This document shows, one piece after another, positions 1 to 10,753 of a stretch of DNA of 64,000 nt. The DNA lies in assembly GCA_026126165.1 (NCBI GenBank), contig JAHCJR010000006.1, forward strand, positions 1 to 64,000. The letters are read 5' to 3'. Under the pieces are notes generated by a model, which was not told where the DNA came from, searched no databases, and saw only the letters and a program-made list of their open reading frames with translations. Position numbers and translations under genes: made by a program. This stretch comes from Alphaproteobacteria bacterium. Its GTDB lineage: Bacteria > Pseudomonadota > Alphaproteobacteria > Ferrovibrionales > Ferrovibrionaceae. The first letter of the stretch is position 1. Each line of letters opens with the position of its first letter.

Positions 1-1854
<1,854 letters not shown>

Positions 1855-1900
1855 GCTCACTCGCTCCCTCGGTTCCTTCCGATCCGCCGGCGAGGCGCCG

Positions 1901-3088
1901 TCAGGCAACCTCGAACAAACCCGCCGCGCCCTGGCCGCCACCGATGCACATGGTGACGACGACGAATTTCGCGCCGCGGCGCTTGCCCTCGATCAGCGCA
2001 TGGCCGACCAGGCGCGCGCCGGAGACGCCGTAGGGGTGGCCGACGGCGATGGCGCCGCCGTTCACGTTGAGGCGATCGTCGGGAATGCCCAGCTTGTCGC
2101 GGCAGTAGATGACCTGAACGGCGAAGGCTTCGTTGAGCTCCCACAGGCCGATGTCGTCCATCTTCACGCCGGTGCGCTCGAGCAGGCGCGGGATGGCGAA
2201 GACCGGGCCGATGCCCATCTCGTCCGGCTCGCAGCCGGCCACGGTGAAGCCGCGGAAGATGCCGAGCGGCTTGAGGTTGCGCTTCTCGGCGAGCTTCGCG
2301 TCCATCACCACGCAGGCGGAGGCGCCGTCGGAGAGCTGGCTCGCATTGCCCGCCGTAACGCAGAAGCCCTCGCCGCGGACCGGCTTGAGCTTGGCGAGCC
2401 CTTCCGGGTTGGTATCGGCGCGCAGGCCCTCGTCGCGGTCGACGGTGACCGTCTCCTCGCCGTTGTAGGTGTTGGTCTTGCGGTCGTAGAGCAGCTTCTT
2501 CACCGTGATCGGCGCGATCTCGTCGGTGAACTTGCCGGCCTGCTGGCCGGCGCAGGCGCGCAGCTGGCTCTGCAGGCCGAACTCGTCCTGGCGCTCCCGG
2601 CTGATGCCATAGCGCTTGGCCACCACCTCGGCGGTGTCGATCATCTGCATGTAGACTTCCGGCTTGTGCTGCATCAGCCAGTCGTCGGTGACGCGGTTGC
2701 GGTTCATCCGCTCGCCCGTGGTCAGGCTGACCGATTCGAGACCGCCGGCGACGATGGCCGGCACGCCTTCCACCATCACCCGTTGCGCCGCCATGGCGAT
2801 GGTCTGCAGGCCCGACGAGCAGAAGCGGTTGACCGTGGCGCCCGAAGTGGTGACCGGGCAGCCGGCGCGCAGCGCCGCCTGGCGGGCGATGTTCTGGCCC
2901 GTCGCCCCTTCCGGATTGGCGCAGCCGAGCAGCACGTCCTCCACCTCGCCCGGCTCGATGCCGCCGCGCTCGATGGCGTGCCGGATCACATGCCCGCCCA
3001 TCTCCGCGCCATGGGTGTTGTTGAAAGCGCCGGTAAAGGCTTTTCCGATCGGCGTCCGGGCGGTCGAGACGATGACGGCGCGTTCCAT
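1901..3088 (-). CDS. Thiolase (acetyl-CoA C-acyltransferase family)
   Basis: Thiolase of 395 residues, which cleaves 3-ketoacyl-CoA or condenses two acyl-CoA units. All catalytic parts are present: the nucleophile Cys90 in CSSGLQT, His351 in [10 protein letters not shown] and the base Cys381 in [10 protein letters not shown]. The start ATG 3088 has a strong ribosome site (AGGAGGG, 8 nt upstream). The next gene downstream is acs, so the pair may feed the acetyl-CoA pool together. Sequence alone does not separate a degradative FadA-type enzyme from a biosynthetic acetoacetyl-CoA thiolase. No phaB or fadB partner is nearby. Confidence 0.93.
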   Translation of the reverse strand: MERAVIVSTARTPIGKAFTGAFNNTHGAEMGGHVIRHAIERGGIEPGEVEDVLLGCANPEGATGQNIARQAALRAGCPVTTSGATVNRFCSSGLQTIAMAAQRVMVEGVPAIVAGGLESVSLTTGERMNRNRVTDDWLMQHKPEVYMQMIDTAEVVAKRYGISRERQDEFGLQSQLRACAGQQAGKFTDEIAPITVKKLLYDRKTNTYNGEETVTVDRDEGLRADTNPEGLAKLKPVRGEGFCVTAGNASQLSDGASACVVMDAKLAEKRNLKPLGIFRGFTVAGCEPDEMGIGPVFAIPRLLERTGVKMDDIGLWELNEAFAVQVIYCRDKLGIPDDRLNVNGGAIAVGHPYGVSGARLVGHALIEGKRRGAKFVVVTMCIGGGQGAAGLFEVA

Positions 3089-3160
3089 GCGGGGTTCCCT
3101 CCTGATGTTTCAGGAGAGCGACTCTAGCCGGCAGTTTTGCGTAAAGGAAGCCCGGAGGCT

Positions 3161-4330
3161 TCAGCCATCCAGCACCCCGGCCAGCCGGTCCAGTGCCTGT
3201 TCGAGGCGCGGCAGCGAGCAGGCATGGCAGAGCCGCACATAGCCCTCGCCCGCCGGGCCGAAGGCGATGCCCGGCGCCAGTCCGACGCCGGCGCTTCGCA
3301 GCAGTTCCTTGCAGAAGGCGAGGCTGTCCCGCACGCCATCGACGGCGAAGAAGGCGTAGAAAGCGGCCTCGGGGCGGGTCAGGCGCACCCGGCGGAACGA
3401 GCCGAGACGGGCAAGCGTCAGCTCCCGCGCCTCGCCATAGCGCCGGCAGAGCGCCGCCACGTAGGGCTCGCCCTGCTCCAGCGCCGCCACCGCGCCGGCC
3501 TGGGCGAAGGTGGTCGGGTGCGAGATGTTGAATTCGTTGAGGTTGCCGAGGACCGGCGCGAGGCTCGCCGGCGCGGTGATCCAGCCGAGCCGCCAGCCGG
3601 TCATGGACCAGGCCTTGGAGAAGCTGTTGACCACGATCACCGGATCGTCGGGCCCCGCCACTTCGAGGAAGGAGGGCGCGTGCGGCCGGTCGTAGACGAT
3701 GCGGGCATAGACCTCGTCGGCGACGATCCAGATGCCGCGCGCCCGGGCGAAGGCGAGCAGGGCGCGCTGTTCCTCCGTCGACATCATCCAGCCGGTGGGA
3801 TTGCCCGGCGAATTGACGAAGATGACGCGGGTGCGCGCATCGCAGAGCGCGGCCAGCCGGTCGGGATCGAGACGCCAGCCATCGTTGCCGGGCTCGAGCA
3901 CGCAGGCACGCGGCTCGGCGCCCATGATGCGCACGCTCTCGCGCGCATTGGGCCACATCGGCTCGACGATCACCGCATTGTCGCCCTCGCCGACCAGCAT
4001 CTGCATGGCCAGCATGATGGCATTCATGCCCGAGCCGGTGACGGTGATGCGCTCCAGCGCGAAGTCGCGGCCATAGAGGCGCCCGAGATAGGCGGCGATG
4101 GCCTGGCGCAGCGCCGGCACGCCGGCATTGGGGGCATAGAACGTCTCGCCCCGGTCGAGTGCGGCCTTCGCCGCCTCGCGGATGAAGGCGGGCGTCGGCT
4201 CGTCGCCCTCGCCGAACCAGAGCGGGATGAGGTCGGGCAGGTTCGCGCCGGCAAGCGAGACCTCGCGGATCTTGGAGCCGGGCAGGCTGGCGATGGCGGC
4301 GCGGATCGGCGCCGGGTGATGTGTTCTCAT
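3161..4330 (-). CDS. PLP-dependent aminotransferase, class I/II
   Basis: Fold-type I aminotransferase of 389 residues. The PLP lysine is K239 in NSFSKAWSMTGWRLGW. Asn177 in NSPGNPTG and Asp205/Tyr208 in VADEVYARI are the usual PLP contacts. I take the start at ATG 4330 (MRTHHPAP), just after the meaB stop. An in-frame ATG at 4366 would overlap meaB by 29 bp and add 12 residues with no family support. The gene is third in the run arsC-meaB-aminotransferase. The amino-acid substrate cannot be told from the sequence; aspartate/aromatic-type specificity is only a family-level guess. Confidence 0.9.
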   Translation of the reverse strand: MRTHHPAPIRAAIASLPGSKIREVSLAGANLPDLIPLWFGEGDEPTPAFIREAAKAALDRGETFYAPNAGVPALRQAIAAYLGRLYGRDFALERITVTGSGMNAIMLAMQMLVGEGDNAVIVEPMWPNARESVRIMGAEPRACVLEPGNDGWRLDPDRLAALCDARTRVIFVNSPGNPTGWMMSTEEQRALLAFARARGIWIVADEVYARIVYDRPHAPSFLEVAGPDDPVIVVNSFSKAWSMTGWRLGWITAPASLAPVLGNLNEFNISHPTTFAQAGAVAALEQGEPYVAALCRRYGEARELTLARLGSFRRVRLTRPEAAFYAFFAVDGVRDSLAFCKELLRSAGVGLAPGIAFGPAGEGYVRLCHACSLPRLEQALDRLAGVLDG

Positions 4331-4337
4331 GGCGCGA

Positions 4338-5267
4338 TTAGTCGCTTTCGCGGGGGAGGATTTCAAGCGCTTTCCGCGCCGCCTCCGCGAAGGTCACCTC
4401 GCCCCGGAGCAGCCGCTCCGCCAGCCCGTCCAAGGCGGCGCTCTCCTCGTCGGCGATCCGGCGGCGCACCAGTTCGGCGGCAAGCCCCGCCATCAGCCGG
4501 CGCATGCGCCGGCGCGCCGCCAGGCCTTGCGGCCGTGCCGCGGCGCGCGCGGCAATCGCCTCCGCCAGCGCCTCGATACCGGCGCCGGTGGTGGCCACGG
4601 TTTTCAGCACCGGCACGGCGCGCCCGGTGAGCGCGACCATGCTTTCGAGCTGGCGGGCGGTGCGTTCGGCGAGCGGCAGATCGGCCTTGTTGACCACCAG
4701 GATGTCGGCGATTTCGAGAATGCCGGCTTTCAGCGCCTGCACGTCGTCGCCGAGGCCCGGCGCGCTCACCACGACGCGCACATTGGCGACCTCGCCAATT
4801 TCGATCTCGCTCTGGCCGGTGCCGACCGTCTCCACCACGATGACGTCCCGCCCGGCCGCGTCCATGACGTCGATCACCCGCGCCGCGGTGCGCGAGAGCC
4901 CGCCCAGATGGCCGCGCGCGGCGAGCGAGCGCACGAAGACGCCCGGATCGCCGGCATGGGCGTTCATGCGCAGCCGGTCGCCGAGCAGCGCGCCGCCGCT
5001 GAGTGGGCTCGACGGATCGACCGCGACCACGCCGACGCTCAGGCCCCGCCCGCGCAGCACGCCGATATAGGCATTGACCAGGCTCGACTTGCCGGCCCCT
5101 GGCGCGCCGGTGAAGCCCACCACCAGCGCGCGCCCAAGATGGGGAAAGATGGCGGCCAGCACCGCGCCGGCCTCCGCCGTCTCGTTCTCGACCGCGGTGA
5201 TGGCGCGCGCGAGCGCCAGGCGCTCGCCGCGCAGCAGGGCAGCGCGCCAGTCCACGGCCGCGGTCAT
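4338..5267 (-). CDS. meaB: MeaB/ArgK-type GTPase, methylmalonyl-CoA mutase chaperone
   Basis: G3E-family P-loop GTPase of 309 residues. MeaB proteins load and protect the cobalamin cofactor of methylmalonyl-CoA mutase or related acyl-CoA mutases. Visible are the P-loop GAPGAGKSS (G54 to S62), VDPSSPLSGGALLGDRLRM, the switch region ETVGTGQSEIEI and the guanine motif NKAD. Older names (LAO/AO transport ATPase, ArgK) describe the same family. The start ATG 5267 lies one base after the arsC stop, so the two are probably translationally coupled. No mutase gene is in the window, so the client enzyme is not shown here. Confidence 0.93.
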   Translation of the reverse strand: MTAAVDWRAALLRGERLALARAITAVENETAEAGAVLAAIFPHLGRALVVGFTGAPGAGKSSLVNAYIGVLRGRGLSVGVVAVDPSSPLSGGALLGDRLRMNAHAGDPGVFVRSLAARGHLGGLSRTAARVIDVMDAAGRDVIVVETVGTGQSEIEIGEVANVRVVVSAPGLGDDVQALKAGILEIADILVVNKADLPLAERTARQLESMVALTGRAVPVLKTVATTGAGIEALAEAIAARAAARPQGLAARRRMRRLMAGLAAELVRRRIADEESAALDGLAERLLRGEVTFAEAARKALEILPRESD

Positions 5268-5268
5268 G

Positions 5269-5616
5269 TCAGAGAATGTCCAGCACGGAATCGGGCGGGC
5301 GGCCGAGCGCCGCGCGCTTGCCCGCCAGTACGACGGGCCGCTCGATCAGCACCGGATGGCGCGCCATGGCGGCGACGATCTCCGCCTCGCCCAGCGCCGG
5401 ATCGTCGAGGCCGAGGGCGCGGTACTCCGCCTCGCCCCGGCGCAGCAGCGCGCGGGCATCCTTGCCCATCGCAAGCAGCGCGGCGCGGATTTCCACCGCC
5501 GTCGGCGGGTCTTTCAGATATTCGACGATATGCGGTTCGATGCCGCGCTCGCGCAGCAGGGCGAGCGTGGCGCGCGACTTGGAGCAGCGCGGATTGTGCC
5601 AGATGGTGACCTTCAT
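5269..5616 (-). CDS. arsC: ArsC/Spx-family arsenate reductase-like protein
   Basis: Small thioredoxin-fold protein (115 residues) of the glutaredoxin-dependent ArsC family, with the nucleophilic cysteine in NPRCSKSR (Cys12). These enzymes reduce arsenate to arsenite in the cytoplasm. No arsB, acr3 or arsR neighbour is present, so a role in resistance is not supported by context. Members next to housekeeping genes are often of unproven function. It is the first gene of a tight run with meaB (1-bp gap) and the aminotransferase. Confidence 0.88.
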   Translation of the reverse strand: MKVTIWHNPRCSKSRATLALLRERGIEPHIVEYLKDPPTAVEIRAALLAMGKDARALLRRGEAEYRALGLDDPALGEAEIVAAMARHPVLIERPVVLAGKRAALGRPPDSVLDIL

Positions 5617-5720
5617 GGGCCGAGTATAGCGAGGGTGGCGGGCGGGCGGGACCCGTCCGGTTTGCGTGATTTCTATTCTTGATGTACATACTTTCTTGAA
5701 TTATTGCGCGTGAGGAACCG

Positions 5721-6188
5721 ATGGCGAGGAGCCTTACCCTCGAACAATTGCGGGCCGCCAGCGAGGCTGGCGGCGTATCCGGCGTAACGCTGAAGGCGCA
5801 GGGGGGGACGTTTCTCGTGCAGATCGAGACCCGCAGCGGCGGTGGCGGTGTGCTGGCAAAGGCGCGCAGCACCGAGCCGCGCCGTTTTGGCAATCCGGCC
5901 GCGGCCCTGAACGTGTTGCGCGGCATCGGCATTACCATCGGCCGGTTCGATGCCCGGGAGTGGAATCCCGACGTCAGGCCCTCGACGGCCGGTGGTCGGG
6001 GCCGTGCCGCCGCGCTGCGCGAAGCCCATCGCGCGGCCGCCCACAACAAGTGGCTCGCCGCCGAAATACAGGAAGCCATTGACGACAGGAACGCCGGTCT
6101 TGCGCATGGGGACGTCATGGCCGAGATGGACGCCGCCGTCGCCGGGATGAATGCCTCGTCGAGGCCCGCCGGGCGCAAAAGGCGGTGA
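5721..6188 (+). CDS. Putative antitoxin / stability determinant with extra N-terminal domain
   Basis: Protein of 155 residues placed just before a RelE/ParE-type toxin gene (56-bp gap), which is the standard antitoxin-first order. The C-terminal third (about residues 105-145: NKWLAAEIQEAIDDR, then GDVMAEMDAAVAG) resembles the short stability-determinant antitoxins that normally stand alone at about 80 residues. The first 80 residues (from MARSLTLEQLRAASEAGG, with a predicted beta-rich stretch and EPRRFGNPAAAL) look like a separate domain, perhaps for DNA binding. The upstream 100 bp is AT-rich, unlike its surroundings, and is a likely autoregulated promoter. The antitoxin assignment is inference from position and remembered similarity. 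Confidence 0.6.
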   Translation: MARSLTLEQLRAASEAGGVSGVTLKAQGGTFLVQIETRSGGGGVLAKARSTEPRRFGNPAAALNVLRGIGITIGRFDAREWNPDVRPSTAGGRGRAAALREAHRAAAHNKWLAAEIQEAIDDRNAGLAHGDVMAEMDAAVAGMNASSRPAGRKRR

Positions 6189-6243
6189 TCCTGCCGGCGC
6201 GGCCTGCCGGGGACATGATTTTGCCGCCCTCGCGGGCCGATTG

Positions 6244-6552
6244 ATGCCAGCGACAAGGCCCGGTTACCGCATCACCTGGCGGCCGAAGGCCCGCGACGAT
6301 CTATTGGCCATCGTCCGCTACATCGGGCGAGACAATCCCGCCAGGGCGCAAAGCTTCGGTCAGGAACTGCGCGAGAAGACCAAGCGGCTCGCGCTCTATC
6401 CCGAACTTGGCCGCTCCGGAAGGCCCGGCTTGCCCAGACAGGTGCGCGAACTGGTCGCACATGGGAACTACATTGTTTTCTGCCGCGTGCTGGCCAGGGT
6501 CCGGACAATCGAGATCCTGCGCATCAAGCATGCGGCGCAGAAGTTTCCCTGA
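6244..6552 (+). CDS. RelE/ParE-family toxin
   Basis: Protein of 102 residues with the ParE/RelE plasmid-stabilisation fold: YRITWRPKARDDLLAIVRYI at the N-terminus, a helical pair, RQVRELVAHGNYIVFCRV, and a C-terminal strand VRTIEILRIKHAAQ. ParE members poison gyrase and RelE members cut mRNA at the ribosome; the sequence does not decide which applies. I chose ATG 6244 because the domain begins directly after it. An in-frame ATG at 6151 would overlap the antitoxin by 38 bp and add a Pro/Ala-rich tail with no domain match. It forms a two-gene cassette with the upstream gene. Confidence 0.85.
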   Translation: MPATRPGYRITWRPKARDDLLAIVRYIGRDNPARAQSFGQELREKTKRLALYPELGRSGRPGLPRQVRELVAHGNYIVFCRVLARVRTIEILRIKHAAQKFP

Positions 6553-6620
6553 TCGTCGGTCACATCCGGCCCGGCTGCCTCGTCCCTGGGGCATGGAGCA
6601 ACCCTGAGCGGAGAACGCCC

Positions 6621-7544
6621 GTGACGACGATGACAAGAAGGCTGGACCTGCCGCTGATCTTCGGCGGCATCCTGATACTGAACGGGGCGGCCATGTTCGC
6701 CGCGCCGGGCTTCTGGTTCGCGACCCTGCCCGGCGTCGCCGAAAGCGGCCCCTTCAATGCGCATTTCGTGCGCGACGTGGGCGCCGCCTACATCGCGGTC
6801 GGCCTCGCCATCGCGCTGGCGCGCCGCCTGCGCGGCCTGCCGGCGGGCTTCGCCTACCTGCCGCCGGCGCTCTTCCTGCTGCTCCATGCCGCGACGCATC
6901 TGGTGGAGGCCGGCCATCACGGTCCGCCGGGCGGCCTCGCGCTCGGCGCCGAACTGATCGGCGTCTACCTGCCGGCACTTCTCCTGCTCAGGCCCGTGGG
7001 GCGCGCGCTCGCCGAAGGCGGCTTCGCGGCGCTGAAGCCGGAAGCGCAGATCCGCGCCATGGAGAAGATGCTCGGCGTGCCGCTTGCCTATATGCGCGAT
7101 GTCGCGCGGCAGGCGCCGCATGTCTATGAGCGCCTGAAGGCGGTCTCCGGCCTGATGCGCGAGCCGATGCAGGCGCCGAAGGATGTCCTGGCCTTCGCCG
7201 CGCTGGGCGCGGTGCTGGAAGAGGATTGCGGGGAATGCCTGCAGATCCATGTCAATGCCGCGCTCAAGGCCGGCATCGCGCCGGGCCGTCTTGCCGCCGC
7301 CGCCGGCGGCCGCACGCAGGAATTGCCCGAGGCACTTTCGCTTGCCTTCCGCTTCGGCCGGGCAGTGGCCGCCGGGGCGCCGGAGCAGGAGGAGCTGCGC
7401 GAGGCAGCACTTGCCCGCTTCGGCACCGCGGCCATGCACGAGATGGCCTTCGCGGTGGCGCTCTCGCGCTTCCACCCCGCCTTCAAGCGCGGCATCGGCC
7501 ATGCCCGCTCCTGCCAGGCGGTGCGGCTCGAACTCGCCGCCTGA
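6621..7544 (+). CDS. Membrane domain fused to AhpD-like carboxymuconolactone decarboxylase domain
   Basis: Protein of 307 residues with two parts. Residues about 10-135 hold four hydrophobic stretches (LIFGGILILNGAAMFAAPGF, AAYIAVGLAIALA, LPPALFLLLHAATHLV, LIGVYLPALLLL), like small DoxX/DUF4345-type membrane proteins. Residues about 145-300 form an AhpD-like all-helical domain with the motif EEDCGECLQIH (Cys-x2-Cys-x3-His), the redox/proton-relay signature of alkylhydroperoxidase D. A membrane-anchored peroxidase or thiol oxidoreductase is the simplest reading. No peroxiredoxin or regulator gene is next to it. Domain calls are from motif recognition only. Confidence 0.72.
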   Translation: MTTMTRRLDLPLIFGGILILNGAAMFAAPGFWFATLPGVAESGPFNAHFVRDVGAAYIAVGLAIALARRLRGLPAGFAYLPPALFLLLHAATHLVEAGHHGPPGGLALGAELIGVYLPALLLLRPVGRALAEGGFAALKPEAQIRAMEKMLGVPLAYMRDVARQAPHVYERLKAVSGLMREPMQAPKDVLAFAALGAVLEEDCGECLQIHVNAALKAGIAPGRLAAAAGGRTQELPEALSLAFRFGRAVAAGAPEQEELREAALARFGTAAMHEMAFAVALSRFHPAFKRGIGHARSCQAVRLELAA

Positions 7545-7587
7545 GCGCCCTTGCACGGGCGGCGGTTCGGGACTAGAACCGCCGCCC

Positions 7588-8406
7588 ATGCAGCCCGCGC
7601 CAGAGCCCTTCGATCCCCTCGCCGCCAGCCGGCGCATCGGCCGCATCAACTGGATCGGCGTCTGGACCCTCTATGTGAAGGAGGTCCGCCGCTTCGCCGT
7701 GGTGGCGACCCAGACGGTGCTGGCGCCGATCATCACCACCCTGCTCTTCCTCGCCGTCTTCGCCCTGGCGCTGGGCGGGGCGGTGCGCGAGATCGGCGGC
7801 GTGCCCTTCATCGAGTTCCTGGCGCCGGGCCTGATCATGATGGCGATCGCGCAGAACGCCTTCGCCAACACCTCGTCCTCGATCCTCATCTCGAAGGTGC
7901 AGGGTAATATCGTCGACATGCTGATGCCCCCGCTCAGCCCGGGCGAATTCACCTTCGCCTACGCCATGGCGGGGACCACGCGCGGCCTCGTGGTCGGCAT
8001 CTCGGTCGGCCTCGCCATGCTGCCCTTCGTCGATCTCTCCATCTCCCATGCCTGGGCGGTGCTGGCCTTCGCCGGCCTCGCCTCGCTGATGCTCTCCCTG
8101 ATCGGCCTGCTCGGCGGGTTGTGGGCGAACAAGTTCGATCACATGGCGGCGATCACCAATTTCGTGGTGACGCCGCTTGCCTTCCTGTCGGGCACTTTCT
8201 ATTCTGTCGAGCGCCTGCCCGGCATCTGGTACACCATCAGCCACGTCAACCCCTTCTTCTTCATGATCGACGGTTTCCGCTACGGCTTCATCGACCGCGC
8301 CGACTCCTCCGTCGGCCTCGGCATCGCCGTGCTCGCCATCCTCGACGTGGCGCTATGGGCGGCAGCACTCGTCCTCGTCCGACGAGGATACAAGCTCAAG
8401 GCCTGA
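7588..8406 (+). CDS. ABC-2 type transporter permease
   Basis: Integral membrane protein of 272 residues with about six hydrophobic segments. The family features LYVKEVRRFAVV, FLAPGLIMMAIAQNAF and the C-terminal NPFFFMIDGFRYGFID place it with the NodJ/YadH-type permeases that export polysaccharide, lipid or drug substrates. The start ATG 7588 was chosen because upstream in-frame sequence is antisense-like shadow of the preceding gene. The usual ATP-binding partner is not adjacent on either side, so the ATPase must be encoded elsewhere or the gene is orphaned. Substrate unknown. Confidence 0.88.
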   Translation: MQPAPEPFDPLAASRRIGRINWIGVWTLYVKEVRRFAVVATQTVLAPIITTLLFLAVFALALGGAVREIGGVPFIEFLAPGLIMMAIAQNAFANTSSSILISKVQGNIVDMLMPPLSPGEFTFAYAMAGTTRGLVVGISVGLAMLPFVDLSISHAWAVLAFAGLASLMLSLIGLLGGLWANKFDHMAAITNFVVTPLAFLSGTFYSVERLPGIWYTISHVNPFFFMIDGFRYGFIDRADSSVGLGIAVLAILDVALWAAALVLVRRGYKLKA

Positions 8407-8446
8407 GGCGGCCCCGACAGCCTCGTTCCAACCATGTTCCGCTTTG

Positions 8447-8475
8447 TTGACAGGCGCGGGAGAGCCCCCGATACT
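8447..8475 (+). promoter_or_regulatory. Probable sigma-70 type promoter of argD
   Basis: TTGACA at 8447-8452, a 17-bp spacer and GATACT at 8470-8475, about 90 bp upstream of argD. The -35 is a perfect match and the -10 matches four of six bases. Confidence 0.6.
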
Positions 8476-8564
8476 CGGCGGCTTTCCGGCGCTGATCGCC
8501 GCGGAAACCGGGAAATGCGCCCGGTTTTCCGCCCCTGGCGCATCCGCGCCCTGGAGGTCTTGTG

Positions 8565-9737
8565 ATGGATTCCGCAGTACTGCCGACCTATGGCCGGGCC
8601 GATGTCGCGTTCGAGAAGGGCGAGGGCGCCTATCTCACCGACACGAAGGGCCGGCGCTACCTCGATTTCGCTTCCGGCATCGCCGTCACCATGCTGGGCC
8701 ATCGCCATCCGCACCTGGTCAAGGCCCTGACCGAACAGGCCAACCGGGTCTGGCACACCTCGAACCTGTTCCGCATCGACGGCCAGGAGCGGCTCGCCCG
8801 CCGGCTGGTCGAGAACAGCTTCGCCGACCTCGTCTTCTTTGCCAATTCCGGCGCCGAGGCGGTGGAATGCGGCCTCAAGATCATCCGCCGCTATCACGAC
8901 GAGAACGGCCATCCGGAACGCTACCGGGTCATCACCTTCGAGGGATCGTTCCACGGCCGCACGCTGGCCACGCTCGCCGCCGCCAACAATGCCAAGTATC
9001 TGGCCGGCTTCGCGCCGGTGGTGGACGGCTTCGACAACCTGCCCTTCGGCGATCATGAGGCGCTGAAGAAGGCGATCGGGCCGGAGACGGCCGCCATCCT
9101 CATCGAGCCGGTGCAGGGCGAGGGCGGCATCCGCACGGTGCCGGCCGAATGCCTGCGCGGCCTGCGCGAGATCTGCGACGAGCACGGGCTGCTGCTGATG
9201 TTCGACGAGGTGCAGAGCGGCATGGGCCGCACCGGCAAGCTGTTCGCCCATGAATGGGCCGGCGTCGCGCCCGACATCATGGCGCTGGCCAAGGCGCTGG
9301 GCGGCGGTTTTCCGGTCGGTGCCTGCCTGACCACGGAGAAGGTCGGCAAATGCATGTCCGCCGGCACCCATGGTTCGACCTATGGCGGCAACCCGCTGGC
9401 CATGGCCGTGGGCAACGCCGTGCTCGACGTCATGCTGGAGCCGGGCTTCCTCGACCGCGTGCAGCAGGTCTCGAGCCATCTGCGCCAGCAACTCGCGCGC
9501 ATCGCCGAGAAGCATCCCGGCGTGATCAAGGACGTGCGCGGCGTCGGCCTGATGCTGGGTCTCGAATGCGTCAAGCCGAACACCGCGCTGCAGGCGGCAC
9601 TGCTCAAGGAAGGCGTGCTCACCGTCACCGCCGGCGACAACGTGCTGCGGCTCGCCCCGCCGCTCATCATCGGCGAGGCGGAGATCGGCGAGGCAGCGGG
9701 CAAGCTCGACCGGGCCTGCGCGGAGCTGTCCGCATGA
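8565..9737 (+). CDS. argD: Acetylornithine aminotransferase
   Basis: PLP enzyme of the arginine pathway converting N-acetylglutamate semialdehyde to N-acetylornithine, and often active on succinyldiaminopimelate as well. It has 390 residues and all class-III aminotransferase hallmarks: [53 protein letters not shown] and the PLP lysine in [15 protein letters not shown] ribosome site GGAGG lies at 8553-8557. ATG 8565 has better spacing than the adjacent GTG 8562. The stop overlaps the argF start (ATGA), so the two are coupled. The argD-argF-hslO order is common in alphaproteobacteria. Confidence 0.96.
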   Translation: MDSAVLPTYGRADVAFEKGEGAYLTDTKGRRYLDFASGIAVTMLGHRHPHLVKALTEQANRVWHTSNLFRIDGQERLARRLVENSFADLVFFANSGAEAVECGLKIIRRYHDENGHPERYRVITFEGSFHGRTLATLAAANNAKYLAGFAPVVDGFDNLPFGDHEALKKAIGPETAAILIEPVQGEGGIRTVPAECLRGLREICDEHGLLLMFDEVQSGMGRTGKLFAHEWAGVAPDIMALAKALGGGFPVGACLTTEKVGKCMSAGTHGSTYGGNPLAMAVGNAVLDVMLEPGFLDRVQQVSSHLRQQLARIAEKHPGVIKDVRGVGLMLGLECVKPNTALQAALLKEGVLTVTAGDNVLRLAPPLIIGEAEIGEAAGKLDRACAELSA

Positions 9738-10666
9738 GCGGCAACGGCATCCGGCATTTCCTCGATCTGGACCGGCTGGACGCGGCGACCCTGCGCGCCA
9801 TCCTCGACCGCGCCGCGAGCTTCAAGCGCGCGCGCGGCGCGACGCCGAAGGGCAAGGCGGACGGGATGCGTCCGCTGGAGGGACGCGTGCTCGCCATGAT
9901 CTTCGAGAAGCCCTCGACGCGCACCCGCGTCTCCTTCGATGTCGCCATGCGCCAGCTCGGCGGCACGGCGATCGTGCTGCGCCGCGACGAGCTGCAGATC
10001 GGCCGCGGCGAGACCGTGGGGGATACGGCGCGCGTGCTCTCGCGCTATGTCGATGCCATCATGATCCGCACCTCGAGCCATGCCATCCTCGACGAGCTGG
10101 CGGCGGCGGCGAGCGTGCCGGTGATCAACGGCCTCACCGACTGGAGCCATCCCTGCCAGCTCATGGCGGACGTGATGACCTTCGAGGAACGCAAGGGCAA
10201 GGTCGCCGGCTCGGTCTGGGCCTGGACCGGCGATGGCAACAACGTGGCCCGCACCATGGTCCAGGCGGCGGTGCGCTTCGGTTTCGAACTGCGCCTTGCC
10301 TGTCCGGCGAGCCTCTCGCCGCCCGGCGCCGTGCTCGACTGGGCGCGCGCGCAGGGCGGGCGCGTCAGTCTCACCGAGGATCCGGAGGCGGCGGTGGCCG
10401 GCGCCGACTGCGTCTATACCGATGTCTGGGTCTCGATCGGCGACCAGCCGGGCGAGCGGCACAACCTGCTCCGGCCCTACCAGGTGGATGCGAGCCTGAT
10501 GCGCCGCGCGCGGCCCGATGCGATCTTCATGCACTGCCTGCCCGCCCATCGCGGCGAGGAAGTGACGGCGGAAGTGATCGACGGCCCGCAATCGGCGGTC
10601 TTCGACGAGGCGGAAAACCGCCTGCACGCGCAGAAGGGCATCCTTGCCTGGTGTCTTGCGGAGTGA
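9734..10666 (+). CDS. argF: Ornithine carbamoyltransferase
   Basis: Cytoplasmic enzyme (310 residues) joining carbamoyl phosphate and ornithine to give citrulline. The carbamoyl-phosphate motif STRTR, DWSHPCQ and the ornithine-side HCLPAHRG are intact. ATG 9734 overlaps the argD stop by four bases, so translation is probably coupled. Length is normal for the family. Confidence 0.97.
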   Translation: MSGNGIRHFLDLDRLDAATLRAILDRAASFKRARGATPKGKADGMRPLEGRVLAMIFEKPSTRTRVSFDVAMRQLGGTAIVLRRDELQIGRGETVGDTARVLSRYVDAIMIRTSSHAILDELAAAASVPVINGLTDWSHPCQLMADVMTFEERKGKVAGSVWAWTGDGNNVARTMVQAAVRFGFELRLACPASLSPPGAVLDWARAQGGRVSLTEDPEAAVAGADCVYTDVWVSIGDQPGERHNLLRPYQVDASLMRRARPDAIFMHCLPAHRGEEVTAEVIDGPQSAVFDEAENRLHAQKGILAWCLAE

Positions 10667-10753
10667 GCGGTTTCGGTCTTTGCTGGCCGCTGCTGTTATC
10701 GTTTTCGGCGCGGACCGGCATGCCCCGGTCCGGGACCGCAGTCAGAGTTGGCC

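Noticed and set aside
5269-5616. Arsenic-resistance operon
   Set aside because: Only the arsC-family gene is present; no arsR, arsB, acr3 or arsH is in the window, and its partners are meaB and an aminotransferase.
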